DNA of 64,000 bases from DATLGB01 sp963740765. Lineage in GTDB: Bacteria > Actinomycetota > Thermoleophilia > Solirubrobacterales > Solirubrobacteraceae. The translations under genes were made by a program, and so were the position numbers. The stretch is taken from the NCBI GenBank assembly GCA_963740765.1, contig CAVUFN010000008.1:310001-374000 (forward strand), in the 5' to 3' direction. Under the pieces are notes generated by a model, which saw nothing but the letters and a program-made list of their open reading frames with translations, searched no databases and was not told the DNA's origin. Positions 8,376 through 16,770 of this stretch are shown piece after piece (the first letter of the stretch is position 1; each line of letters starts with the position of its first letter).

Positions 8376-8384
8376 CTTCGCCGC

Positions 8385-10073
8385 ATGTCCGAACCCCGAC
8401 CCCGTACGCGCTTCATCTTCGTCACCGGCGGGGTCGTCTCGTCCCTCGGGAAGGGGATCGCGGCGGCATCGATCGGGCGGCTGCTGGTCAATCGCGGCCT
8501 GAAGGTGGCGATCCAGAAGTTCGATCCGTACATCAACGTGGACCCGGGGACGATGTCGCCGTTCCAGCACGGCGAGGTGTTCGTCACCGAGGACGGGGCG
8601 GAGACGGACCTGGACCTCGGCCACTACGAGCGCTTCACGGACGCGAACGCGTCGCGCGCGTCGAACGTCACCGCCGGCGGGATCTACAACTCGGTCATCC
8701 GCAAGGAGCGCCGCGGGGACTACCTCGGCGGCACCGTCCAGGTCGTCCCGCACATCACGGACGAGATCAAGCACCGCATCAAGGTGGTCGCCGAGTCGTC
8801 GGACGTCGACATCGTCATCACCGAGGTCGGCGGCACGGTGGGCGACATCGAGTCGCTGCCGATGCTGGAGGCGATCCGCCAGTTCCCCGTGGACGTCGGC
8901 CGGCGCAACTGCATGTTCGTGCACCTCACGCTGGTGCCCTACATCGGCCACGCGGGCGAGCTCAAGACCAAGCCCACGCAGCACTCGGTCAACGAGCTGC
9001 GCCGCATCGGCATCCAGCCCGACATGCTCATGGCCCGCTCGGAGGGCGGGCTCGCGCTGGACATCCGCAAGAAGATCGCGCTGTTCGCGAGCCTGCCCGT
9101 GGAGTCGGTCATCTCCGCCCGCGACGTCGACAACATCTACAAGGTGCCGCTCGGCTTCCACGCCGAGGGCGTCGACGACACGATCCTCGACCACTTCGGC
9201 ATGGAGGCGCCGCCGGCGGAGCTCGAGGAGTGGCAGCGGCTGGTGCGCTCGTCCACCGAGGCGGCCCAGAAGCCGCCGGTCCGGATCGCCCTGGTCGGCA
9301 AGTACGTGCAGCTCGAGGACGCCTACCTGTCGGTGGTCGAGTCGCTGCGCCACTCCGGCTTCCACCACGGCTGCGGCATCCAGATCGACTGGGTGGACTC
9401 GGAGACGCTGGACGACGCGGAGGTCCGTGCCCGCCTCGAGGAGGCCGACGGCATCCTCATCCCGGGCGGCTTCGGCGTCCGCGGCATCGAGGGCAAGATC
9501 GCCGCCTCGCGGATCGCCCGCGACTACAAGATCCCGTACCTGGGCGTGTGCCTGGGCATGCAGATGGCGGTGGCCGACTTCGCTCGCCACGTCGTCGGCA
9601 TGGAGGGCGCCAACTCCACGGAGTTCGACCCCGAGACCCCGTACCCGGTGATCGACCTGCTGCCCGAGCAGAAGGAGATCAACGACATGGGCGGGACGAT
9701 GCGCCTCGGCGCCGATCCGATCAAGCTGCACGAGGGCACCCGCGCCCGCGAGATCTACGGGGAGGCCGTCATCTACGAGCGGCACCGCCATCGCTACGAG
9801 GTCAACAACTTCCTGCGCAAGCGGCTGGAGAACGCCGGCCTGGTCGTGTCCGGCACGTCGCCGGACGAGCGGCTGGTGGAGATCGTCGAGCTGCCCGACC
9901 ACCCGTACTTCGTCGCCTCGCAGTACCACCCCGAGTTCAAGTCCCGCCCGCAGCGGCCCGCGCCGCTGTTCCGCGAGTTCGTCCGCGCCGCCCTCGAGTA
10001 CCGCAACGGCCGGGAGCCCCAGCTCCTCACCGACGACGGCGTCGAGGTCGCGGGACGCTTCGCCCGCGAGTAG
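8385..10073 (+). CDS. pyrG: CTP synthase
   Basis: Converts UTP to CTP with ammonia from glutamine. The 562-residue product has the N-terminal synthase domain (FVTGGVVSSLGKG P-loop, then the EVGGTVGDIES block) and a C-terminal class I glutaminase domain with nucleophile C389 in LGVCLGMQ and the His-Glu pair in YHPEF. ATG 8385 is chosen over GTG 8355 because of the AGGAG at 8371 and because the family N-terminus begins shortly before TRFIFVTGG. It is the first of three closely spaced genes with the M20 peptidase and NUDIX genes. Confidence 0.97.
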   Translation: MSEPRPRTRFIFVTGGVVSSLGKGIAAASIGRLLVNRGLKVAIQKFDPYINVDPGTMSPFQHGEVFVTEDGAETDLDLGHYERFTDANASRASNVTAGGIYNSVIRKERRGDYLGGTVQVVPHITDEIKHRIKVVAESSDVDIVITEVGGTVGDIESLPMLEAIRQFPVDVGRRNCMFVHLTLVPYIGHAGELKTKPTQHSVNELRRIGIQPDMLMARSEGGLALDIRKKIALFASLPVESVISARDVDNIYKVPLGFHAEGVDDTILDHFGMEAPPAELEEWQRLVRSSTEAAQKPPVRIALVGKYVQLEDAYLSVVESLRHSGFHHGCGIQIDWVDSETLDDAEVRARLEEADGILIPGGFGVRGIEGKIAASRIARDYKIPYLGVCLGMQMAVADFARHVVGMEGANSTEFDPETPYPVIDLLPEQKEINDMGGTMRLGADPIKLHEGTRAREIYGEAVIYERHRHRYEVNNFLRKRLENAGLVVSGTSPDERLVEIVELPDHPYFVASQYHPEFKSRPQRPAPLFREFVRAALEYRNGREPQLLTDDGVEVAGRFARE

Positions 10074-10076
10074 CGG

Positions 10077-11216
10077 GTGAGGCCCGCCTCGGAGGCCGAG
10101 CGCGCGCGGCTGGGGGAGACGTTCGCGTCCCTGTGTCGCATTCGCAGCCCGTTCGGCCACGAGCGGGAGTGCGCGAACCTGGTCGTCATGGAACTCGAGC
10201 GCCTGCGCCTCGAGGTCCACGAGGATGAGGGTTCCGAGGGGTCGGAGTGCGGCAACCTGCTCGCACGCATCCCCGGCCGTGATCCCGACCGCTTCGTCCT
10301 CCTGTGCGCGCACCTCGACACGGTCGAAGCGGTCGCCGAGATCGACCCAGTCGTCGTCGACGGCGGCTGGGAGAACGCCAACGCCGGGATCCTCGGCGCC
10401 GACAACAAGGCCGCCGTCGCCGTCCTCCTCGAGGTCGCCCGCCGCGCCGTGTCGGCCGATCCACCCCCGCCCGTCGGCCTCGAGCTGCTGTTCACCGTCT
10501 CCGAGGAGAACGCGCTCGCCGGCGCCAAGGCCTTCGACGCCTCCCGGCTGCGCAGCGCGTACGGCTACGTCTTCGATCACGCCACGGCGATCGGCGAGGT
10601 GATCATCGCGTCGCCGACCTACTTCCGCATCGGCGCGGAGTTCCTCGGCGCGGCCGCCCACGCCGGCATCCGCCCGGAGGCCGGCCGCAGCGCGATCCTC
10701 GCCGCCACCCACGCCGTCGAGCGCATGCCCCATGGCCGCATCGACCCCGAGACGACCGCCAACGTCGCCCACATCCACGCCGGCGTCCCGTCCGCCACCA
10801 ACGTCGTCCCCGAGCGCTGCACCCTGCTCGCCGAGACCCGCAGCCTCGATCCCGAGCGGGCGGAGACGGTTGTCGCCGCCATGGTCGACGCCCTCCACGA
10901 CGGCGCCTCCCACGCCGAGTGCGACGTCGACGTGACCGTCGAGAAGCTGTTCACCGGTTACCGGCTCAAGCCGTCCGAGCCGGCGGTCCTCGCCGCCGAG
11001 GAGGCGCTGCGCGCCTGCGGCTTCGAGCCGAGCCGCATCGCCACCGGAGGCGGCTCGGACGCCAATGCGTTCGTCGCCGGCGGGCTGCCCGTCGTCAACC
11101 TCGCCAACGGCACCGAGCGCAACCACCAGCCCGACGAGCGCGTGGCCGTGGCGTCGCTCGACGCGATGCTCGACGTCACCTTCGCCCTCCTCGACGCCGT
11201 GGCGGAGCAGCCGTGA
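10077..11216 (+). CDS. M20-family metallopeptidase (PepT-like)
   Basis: The 379-residue product resembles tripeptidase T-like M20 enzymes, which cleave N-terminal residues from small peptides in the cytoplasm. Zinc-ligand blocks are visible: LLCAHLDTVE (first His-x-Asp), ILGADNKAA (bridging Asp), TVSEENALAGA (Glu-Glu), VFDHA and the C-terminal ANGTERNHQPDE with its histidine. A dimerisation insert carries the AAHAGIRPEAGRSAI motif. The start GTG 10077 is three bases after the pyrG stop, and the stop overlaps the NUDIX gene by 4 bases. The substrate cannot be told from sequence. Confidence 0.88.
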   Translation: MRPASEAERARLGETFASLCRIRSPFGHERECANLVVMELERLRLEVHEDEGSEGSECGNLLARIPGRDPDRFVLLCAHLDTVEAVAEIDPVVVDGGWENANAGILGADNKAAVAVLLEVARRAVSADPPPPVGLELLFTVSEENALAGAKAFDASRLRSAYGYVFDHATAIGEVIIASPTYFRIGAEFLGAAAHAGIRPEAGRSAILAATHAVERMPHGRIDPETTANVAHIHAGVPSATNVVPERCTLLAETRSLDPERAETVVAAMVDALHDGASHAECDVDVTVEKLFTGYRLKPSEPAVLAAEEALRACGFEPSRIATGGGSDANAFVAGGLPVVNLANGTERNHQPDERVAVASLDAMLDVTFALLDAVAEQP

Positions 11217-11743
11217 GCGCACGCTTCGAGCGCATCGACACCCGCACCGTCTTCGAGGGGCGCATCATCACCGTCCGCGAGGACCGGTTCCGGTACGACG
11301 ACGGCGGGGAGGCGGACCGGGAGATCGTCGCCCACAAGGGTGCGGTCGCGGTCGTCGCCCACGACGACGAGCACGTGTACCTCGTCCGCCAGCCGCGCGA
11401 GGCTGTCGGTGCCTCCGACCTGCTCGAGCTCCCGGCCGGCCTGCTCGACAAGGAGGGCGAGACGCCGGAGCAGTCCGGCCGCCGCGAGCTGGCCGAGGAG
11501 ATCGCCAAGGCCGCGGAGCACTGGGAGCTGCTGCACGTCTTCCACCCGTCCGTGGGGATCTCGGACGAGACGGTGCATCTCTACCTGGCCACCGGCCTGT
11601 CCGACGTCCCGCAGCCCGACTCCGGTGAGGACGAGCGCATCGAGATCGTCGCCTGGCCGCTCACCGACCTCCAGCGCGCGATCGACGAGTGCCGGGACTC
11701 CAAGACGCTGATCGGCCTGCTCGAGCTGCGCGCCCGCTGCTGA
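11213..11743 (+). CDS. NUDIX hydrolase, ADP-ribose pyrophosphatase type
   Basis: The 176-residue product has the layout of bacterial ADP-ribose pyrophosphatases (NudF-like): an N-terminal swapped strand region, then LPAGLLDKEGETPEQSGRRE containing the Nudix box with the REL-AEE helix. The box is one residue longer than the minimal consensus before its first Glu, as is common in this subgroup. A conserved C-terminal acidic DSGEDERIE segment follows. The likely role is hydrolysis of ADP-ribose or another nucleoside diphosphate derivative. The start GTG 11213 overlaps the peptidase stop. Confidence 0.9.
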   Translation: MSARFERIDTRTVFEGRIITVREDRFRYDDGGEADREIVAHKGAVAVVAHDDEHVYLVRQPREAVGASDLLELPAGLLDKEGETPEQSGRRELAEEIAKAAEHWELLHVFHPSVGISDETVHLYLATGLSDVPQPDSGEDERIEIVAWPLTDLQRAIDECRDSKTLIGLLELRARC

Positions 11744-11795
11744 ACGGGCCGTTGCACCGAGAAGGCGCTTCGCCCGGCACCTTGAATCCCGGGGC

Positions 11796-12728
11796 ATGGC
11801 GGTCGTCAGCGCTCCTACCTCGATCGAGCCCCACGTGCTCGACTTCCTCGCGTACCTCGAGTTCGAGCGGGGACTGTCGCGCAACACGCTGGAGGCGTAC
11901 CGGTCGGACCTGCTGCAGTACGGGTCGTGGCTGCGGGACCGCGGCGTGGCACCGCTCGAGGTCGAGCACGCTGACATCGCCGCCTTCTTGTCCGACCTCG
12001 CGGAGGGAGAGGGCGGCAAGCCCGCCGTCGCGCCTGCCACGCTCCAGCGCAAGGTCGCGTGCCTGCGCTCCTTCCACCGCCACCTGCGGCGCGAGGACCT
12101 CATCACCGACGACCCGACGGCGCACATCCGCGCGCCGCGCCAGAGCCGCCGGCTGCCCAAGGTCCTCACCCGTGACGAGGTCGCGCTGCTGCTCAGCCAG
12201 CCCCAGGGGTCCGCGCCGGCCTCTCTGCGCGACCGCGCGATGCTCGAGCTGATGTACGCGTGCGGGCTGCGCGCCTCCGAGGCGGTCGATCTCGACGTGG
12301 GGGACCTGGACCTCGAGGAGGCGGTCCTGCGCGCCCGCGGCAAGGGCTCCAAGGAGCGCCTCGTCCCGATCGGGGGCGCCGCCGTCCGCGCCGTCCTCGC
12401 CTACCTGCAGCGCGGGCGCCCCGCGCTGGTCGGCCTCGGCCACGAGCCGCGGCTGTTCGTCAACCACCGCGGGCAGGGCCTGACCCGCCAGGGCCTCTAC
12501 AAGATCGTGCAGCGCCACGCGATCAGCGCCGGCCTCGGCTCGAAGATGAGCCCGCACACGCTGCGCCACTCCTTCGCGACCCACCTGCTCGCCGGCGGCT
12601 GCGATCTGCGCGCCGTCCAGGAGATGCTCGGCCACGCCGACATCGCCACCACGCAGCTCTACACGCACCTGTCGCCCGAGCGGCTGCGGGACGTGTACTT
12701 CGAAGCGCATCCACGGGCACAGAAGTAG
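11796..12728 (+). CDS. xerD: Site-specific tyrosine recombinase XerD
   Basis: Resolves chromosome dimers at dif together with XerC. The 310-residue product has an N-terminal SAM-like core-binding domain (LSRNTLEAYRSDL) and a C-terminal catalytic domain with the full tyrosine recombinase set: R159 (CGLRASE), H254 and R257 (HTLRHSF), H280 (LGHADI) and nucleophile Y289. The position after a NUDIX gene and before mutM-recO fits a chromosomal xerD rather than a phage integrase, and no attachment repeats were seen nearby. Confidence 0.93.
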   Translation: MAVVSAPTSIEPHVLDFLAYLEFERGLSRNTLEAYRSDLLQYGSWLRDRGVAPLEVEHADIAAFLSDLAEGEGGKPAVAPATLQRKVACLRSFHRHLRREDLITDDPTAHIRAPRQSRRLPKVLTRDEVALLLSQPQGSAPASLRDRAMLELMYACGLRASEAVDLDVGDLDLEEAVLRARGKGSKERLVPIGGAAVRAVLAYLQRGRPALVGLGHEPRLFVNHRGQGLTRQGLYKIVQRHAISAGLGSKMSPHTLRHSFATHLLAGGCDLRAVQEMLGHADIATTQLYTHLSPERLRDVYFEAHPRAQK

Positions 12729-12740
12729 CCTCGGCGGCGG

Positions 12741-13268
12741 ATGCGCCGCGCCGCCGCCCTGATCTGCCTGCTCGTGCTCACCGGCTGCGGGGAGGCGCGC
12801 AAGCCGGCGCCGCAGGTCGCCCACGCCGACCCGCCGCGCGGGTTCCGCGAGAGCACGGTCACGGGCGTCAGCTTCCGCCGCCCGGCCAACTGGGGCGACC
12901 TCGAGCCCGTCCCGCCGCTGGCCGGCGGCGTGCGCTCCAAGACGGCCACCGTTGCGGTGTGGCGCTACCCGCGCACCGAGCCGCTGCCGCGCGGCGCCGA
13001 GGCGCTCGCAGCGGCCGAGACCGCGCTCGTCGAGCGTGCCCGCCAGCGCAACCCGACCTTCGCCGTCCGCACCAGCGCGGTCAAGGGACGCGGCGTCGAG
13101 CTGACGGGCCGCCAGACCGTGGCGGGCTTCACCGTCGACGTCCGCTCGCTGCACCTGTTCGCGGACGGCACCGAGGTGGTCGTGGACGCCTACGCGCCGC
13201 CCGCCGACTTCGCGCGCGTGGACCGGACCGTCTTCACGCCGCTGCTCGCCTCCGTCCGGATCGGCTGA
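12741..13268 (+). CDS. Predicted lipoprotein of unknown function
   Basis: The 175-residue product has a short signal peptide ending in the lipobox LTGC (cysteine at about residue 16) and a mature part beginning GEARKPAPQ. The following domain (residues about 30-175) looks like a mixed alpha/beta PsbP/DUF1795-type fold, with GVSFRRPANW as its opening strand; that resemblance is a visual judgement. It ends directly against the phosphopentomutase start, so the two are probably co-transcribed. Confidence 0.75.
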   Translation: MRRAAALICLLVLTGCGEARKPAPQVAHADPPRGFRESTVTGVSFRRPANWGDLEPVPPLAGGVRSKTATVAVWRYPRTEPLPRGAEALAAAETALVERARQRNPTFAVRTSAVKGRGVELTGRQTVAGFTVDVRSLHLFADGTEVVVDAYAPPADFARVDRTVFTPLLASVRIG

Positions 13269-14387
13269 ATGCGCGCCTTCGTCATCGTCCTCGACGCCTG
13301 CGGGGTCGGCGCCCTGCCCGACGCGGACGAGTACGGAGACGCCGGGACGCACACGCTCGCGCACGTCGCGGCCCGTGCCGGCGGGCTGGTCGTGCCCGCG
13401 CTGCAGCGGCTCGGCCTCGGCTCGATCACGCCGCTCGACGGCGTCGCCGCCGCCTCCGACCCGTGCCGTCACGGGCGGCTGCACCCGTTCGGCCCCGGCA
13501 AGGACACGATCCGCGGGCACTGGGAGCTCATGGGCGTGTGCGCGCCCGACCCGCTGCCGACCTACCCGGACGGGTTCCCACCCGCGATCATCGACGCCCT
13601 GCGGGCCGCCTGGGGCCGCGACGTCATCGGCAACCGGCCCGCCGACGGCATGACGGTGCTGGACGACCTCGGGCCCGAGCACCAGGCCACGGGCGCGCTG
13701 ATCGTCTACACCTCCGCCGACTCCGTCCTGCAGGTGGCCGCCCACGAGGACGTCGTGGCGCCGCACGAGCTCCACGCGCACTGCGCGGCCGCACGCGAGC
13801 TGGTCGACGTCGGCCGCGTCATCGCCCGCCCGTTCACCGGCCGCCCGGGCGCCTACGCCCGCACGCCCCGGCGCCGCGACTTCGCGCTGCGCCCGCCGAG
13901 CCGCTCCTATCTGGAGGTGATCGACGCGCCCGTCCACGCGGTGGGGAAGGTCCACGACGTCTTCGCGGGCGTCGGCATCGACCACGCGCACCCCGGCGCG
14001 GACAACGCGACCGCGATCGCGTCGGTGACCGAGCTGGTCGGGAGCCTCGAGCGTGGCCTCGTGTTCGCCAACCTCGTCGACACCGACCAGCTCTACGGGC
14101 ACCGCAAGGACGCGAGCGGATTCGCGGGGGCGCTCGCACGCGTGGACGCGGCCGTCAGTGGCTGGCTCGAGGTGCTCGACCCCGCCCGCGACCTGCTCGT
14201 CGTCACCGCCGACCACGGCGTCGACCCCGACCACCCGGGCTGGGACCACACGCGCGAGTACGTCCCGCTCGTGACGAACCTGCGCGGCGGCCGCCACGAC
14301 GGGCCGATGGCGGACGTCGGCGCGACCTGCCTCGCCTGGCTCCACGATGGCCGCACCGCCACCCTCCCCGGCACCTCCTTTGCCTGA
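13269..14387 (+). CDS. deoB: Phosphopentomutase
   Basis: Interconverts ribose-1-phosphate and ribose-5-phosphate in nucleoside salvage. The 372-residue product has alkaline-phosphatase-superfamily features: IVLDACGVGALPDA with the first metal Asp, the conserved KDTIRGHWELMG block holding the phosphorylated Thr, and VDTDQLYGHRKD, VTADHGVDPDH and HTREYVPL metal ligands near the C-terminus. ATG 13269 follows the previous stop with no gap. Its length is slightly short for the family (about 390). Confidence 0.92.
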   Translation: MRAFVIVLDACGVGALPDADEYGDAGTHTLAHVAARAGGLVVPALQRLGLGSITPLDGVAAASDPCRHGRLHPFGPGKDTIRGHWELMGVCAPDPLPTYPDGFPPAIIDALRAAWGRDVIGNRPADGMTVLDDLGPEHQATGALIVYTSADSVLQVAAHEDVVAPHELHAHCAAARELVDVGRVIARPFTGRPGAYARTPRRRDFALRPPSRSYLEVIDAPVHAVGKVHDVFAGVGIDHAHPGADNATAIASVTELVGSLERGLVFANLVDTDQLYGHRKDASGFAGALARVDAAVSGWLEVLDPARDLLVVTADHGVDPDHPGWDHTREYVPLVTNLRGGRHDGPMADVGATCLAWLHDGRTATLPGTSFA

Positions 14388-14415
14388 GCCGCGCCCGTGT
14401 CGCTCAGCCGTGGGT

Positions 14416-15603
14416 ATGCCCACCGCTACGCGACACGCGCGCGCCGTCTGGCTCCTGATGGCGGTCCTGGTGGCCGGGTGCGGGGGTGGGAGGAAGGCGC
14501 CGCCCGAGCCGGTGCCGACCGCCACGCCCAAGCCACCGACCGACCGCGAGCTGATCACCGGCCTGCTCGAGCGCCGCGCGAGAGCGCTGAGTACGGACCG
14601 CACCGGAGCCTTCGCCACTACCTCGATGCCCAGGCGAGGGGAAGCGGCACGCGCAGCGGCGCGCCGCATCAGCGGCCTGAAGCTCCGGAACCCTCACTAC
14701 CGCATCGAGCGCGTCCGGATCCGGGGGCGAACAGCCCGCGTCCACGCCCGGCTCTCCTACGGGGTCAAGGGCGTCACCGGGGACTTCGGCTCCGACCGCG
14801 TCCTGCTCGCCCGCAAGCGCGACGGCCGCTGGCGGCTCGACCGCGCCCTCGGCACCCGCAACGCCGAGCCGTGGGAGGTCGACGACTACGCCCGGACCCG
14901 ATCCAAGCACTTCGTCGTCTTCAGCCCGGACGGGATCGCCGCGCCGGTCGATGCCCTCGAGGCGGGCTACGCACAGCTGCGCCAGACGCTCGAGGCGGAC
15001 ATGAAGCGCCGCTACCTGGTCGTCGTCGCCCGCGACGGCGAGCACACCCGCCGCCTGACCCAGCACATCACGGGCATCGAGTCGCTGACCGCCATCACCG
15101 ACACGCAGATCCGCGTCCGCGGGCGGGCGCTGCGCGTCACCGGCGTCAACTCGCAGCGGCTGATCATCAACACGCCGCAGTTCCTGGCCGCGCCCGACCA
15201 GACCCAGGTGATCGCCCACGAGCTGACCCACGCCGCGCTGGCCCCGACGACGTCGGGGCGCGTCCCGGCGTGGCTGGTCGAGGGCGTCGCGCTGTACGCC
15301 TCCGCCGACGATCGCCGCGCCGCCTACGCGTCCCTGCCCGTCGTCCCGACCCTGGCCGGCCTGAGCGCCCCCGACGCGATCGCGCGCATGACCGGCAGCG
15401 GGCAGCGGGCGGCCTACACGACCAGCTCGGCCGCGGCGTTCGCGATCGCCGACCGCTACGGGCCGGACGCGCTGACCACGCTCATCGCGGCCTACGCCCG
15501 GCCGCGGTTCCGCGGGCGCCGCGGCGACCCCGAGCTGACCGACCGCGTCCTGCGCGCCACCCTGGGAACGACCCTGACCGCATTGCAACGTAGCCTCGAT
15601 TAG
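14416..15603 (+). CDS. Lipoprotein with peptidase MA-like (HExxH) domain
   Basis: The 395-residue product has a signal peptide with the lipobox VAGC near residues 15-18. Residues about 45-160 resemble an NTF2-like or scaffold region, and the second half is a gluzincin-type metallopeptidase domain. HELTH occupies residues 268-272 and the likely third zinc ligand E289 sits in VEGVALY. It probably acts outside the membrane; the substrate is unknown. The start ATG 14416 is chosen to give a short signal peptide; GTG 14410 is an alternative. It lies between deoB and mutM, with mutM starting 2 bases after its stop. Confidence 0.82.
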   Translation: MPTATRHARAVWLLMAVLVAGCGGGRKAPPEPVPTATPKPPTDRELITGLLERRARALSTDRTGAFATTSMPRRGEAARAAARRISGLKLRNPHYRIERVRIRGRTARVHARLSYGVKGVTGDFGSDRVLLARKRDGRWRLDRALGTRNAEPWEVDDYARTRSKHFVVFSPDGIAAPVDALEAGYAQLRQTLEADMKRRYLVVVARDGEHTRRLTQHITGIESLTAITDTQIRVRGRALRVTGVNSQRLIINTPQFLAAPDQTQVIAHELTHAALAPTTSGRVPAWLVEGVALYASADDRRAAYASLPVVPTLAGLSAPDAIARMTGSGQRAAYTTSSAAAFAIADRYGPDALTTLIAAYARPRFRGRRGDPELTDRVLRATLGTTLTALQRSLD

Positions 15604-15605
15604 CC

Positions 15606-16505
15606 ATGCCGGAGCTGCCCGAGGTCGAGACCATCCGCCGCGGCCTGGCGGCGCACGTCGAGGGCCGGACGCTCCGCCGGCTCGACGTCATCGACGAGCG
15701 CTGGAGCCGCCCGTGGGCGCCACAGGAGATCGCCGACGCGTGCGAGGGACGGCGGGTCGAGCGGCTGGGCCGGCGCGGCAAGTACCTGATCTTCGAGCTG
15801 ACCGACGAGGTGTTCCTCACCGTCCACCTGCGGATGACCGGAACGCTGCTGCTCGATGCAGATCCCGAGACGCCGCACACCCGGGTCCGCTTCGACCTCG
15901 GCGACCACCCCAGGGGTGCCGGAGCCCCGTCGCCTGCGCCTCCGCAGGGCGAAGGTGGGTCCCCCTGCCGTCTCTCCTTCGTCGACCCGCGCCGCTTCGG
16001 CACGGGCGAGCTGCAGCTCGGGCACGACGCTCATGAGGCGTTCCTCGGCGCGCGCCTGGGGCTCGAGCCGTTCGCGCCCGGCTTCGACGGCCTCCACCTG
16101 CGCGCGCTCGCCCGCGGGCGCAAGGCGCCGATCAAGGCGTTCCTGCTCGACCAGACCAAAGTCGCGGGCGTCGGGAACATCTACGCCGACGAGGCGCTGT
16201 TCCGCGCGAAGATCCACCCGCTGCGGCCGGCGGGCAAGCTCACGCGCGGGCAGCTCGGGGCGCTGGCCGATGCGGTCATCGCCTCCCTGCAGGCGGGGAT
16301 CGACGCGAAGGGCGCGTCGATCGACGACTTCCGCGACCCCTACGGCGTGCAGGGCTCCTTCCAGGACCAGTTCCTCGTGCACCTGCGCGAGGGCCTGCCG
16401 TGCCCGGACTGCGGGACCACGATCACCAAGCTGCGGGCAGGGGGGCGGGGGACGTACGTCTGCCCGGCCTGCCAGCCCGCACCTAGGCGGCGGCGGACTC
16501 CATGA
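15606..16505 (+). CDS. mutM: Formamidopyrimidine-DNA glycosylase (carries a palindromic in-frame insertion)
   Basis: Removes 8-oxoguanine and cleaves the abasic site. The 299-residue product keeps the catalytic N-terminus PELPEVETIRRG (Pro2, Glu3), the RGKYLIFEL lysine, DPRRFG, the helix-two-turn-helix KVAGVGNIYADEALF and a C-terminal zinc finger CPDC...CPAC. It differs from the usual protein by about 19 extra residues rich in Pro, Gly and Ala between RFDLGDH and RLSFVDPRRFG, encoded by a 57-bp palindromic element. The insertion sits in a surface loop, so activity is probably kept. The 3' end overlaps the convergent glutaredoxin gene by 23 bases. Confidence 0.95.
   Translation: MPELPEVETIRRGLAAHVEGRTLRRLDVIDERWSRPWAPQEIADACEGRRVERLGRRGKYLIFELTDEVFLTVHLRMTGTLLLDADPETPHTRVRFDLGDHPRGAGAPSPAPPQGEGGSPCRLSFVDPRRFGTGELQLGHDAHEAFLGARLGLEPFAPGFDGLHLRALARGRKAPIKAFLLDQTKVAGVGNIYADEALFRAKIHPLRPAGKLTRGQLGALADAVIASLQAGIDAKGASIDDFRDPYGVQGSFQDQFLVHLREGLPCPDCGTTITKLRAGGRGTYVCPACQPAPRRRRTP
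15911..15967 (+). repeat. 57-bp palindromic element inserted in frame in mutM
   Basis: The element is bounded by CAGGGG and CCCCTG inverted ends and contains a central hairpin (TCGCCTGCG pairing with CGCAGGGCGA around a CCTC loop, one bulged G). Its length is exactly 19 codons, so the mutM frame is preserved. It interrupts a region where MutM proteins normally have a short turn. This is the behaviour expected of small palindromic repeats that insert into genes. Confidence 0.6.
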
Positions 16506-16746
16506 ACTCCTTGAGCCGCCCGGCCCGGTCGGCCGCCACGAGCTCCTGGAAGCCGCCGATGTTGTCGCCGTCGAGCAGGATCTGCGGGAAGGTCATCCGG
16601 CCGGTCTCGGCGACCAGCGCCGCGCGTCCGTCCGGGTCCTTCGCCAGATTGACTTCCTCGTACGGGATCTTGCGGGCGGCCAGGAGGGCCTTCGCGGTGC
16701 GGCAGAAGCCACACGGCTCGGTTGAATACATGACGACACGGCTCAT
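16483..16746 (-). CDS. Glutaredoxin
   Basis: Small thiol-disulfide oxidoreductase. The 87-residue product has the thioredoxin fold pattern, the active site CGFC (C12, C15), the cis-proline segment MTFPQILLD and the glutathione-side GDNIGGFQEL. The start ATG 16746 gives MSRVVMYSTEPC; an internal Met is less likely. It is divergent from recO with 24 bases between starts, and tail-to-tail with mutM, overlapping by 23 bases. The CGFC variant replaces the usual CPYC. Confidence 0.92.
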   Translation of the reverse strand: MSRVVMYSTEPCGFCRTAKALLAARKIPYEEVNLAKDPDGRAALVAETGRMTFPQILLDGDNIGGFQELVAADRAGRLKEFMESAAA

Positions 16747-16770
16747 TACTTCACAAAGGATAGCGACCTG

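Noticed and set aside
8355..8384. GTG 8355 as the start of pyrG
   Set aside because: The AGGAG at 8371 is placed correctly for ATG 8385, and the extra ten residues are not expected in CTP synthases.
8274..11222. 982-residue minus-strand frame across pyrG and the M20 peptidase
   Set aside because: It is antisense to two well-supported genes and is a low-complexity product of high GC; no domain is recognisable.
11796..12728. Phage-type integrase or mobile element at xerD
   Set aside because: Length, motifs and chromosomal neighbours fit housekeeping XerD; no attachment-site repeats or phage genes were seen.
11661..14669. 1002-residue minus-strand frame across xerD, a lipoprotein and deoB
   Set aside because: Shadow of real genes: Arg/Gly/Ala-rich and without motifs. 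Similar long antisense frames at 2346-4475 and 1396-2442 were rejected for the same reason.
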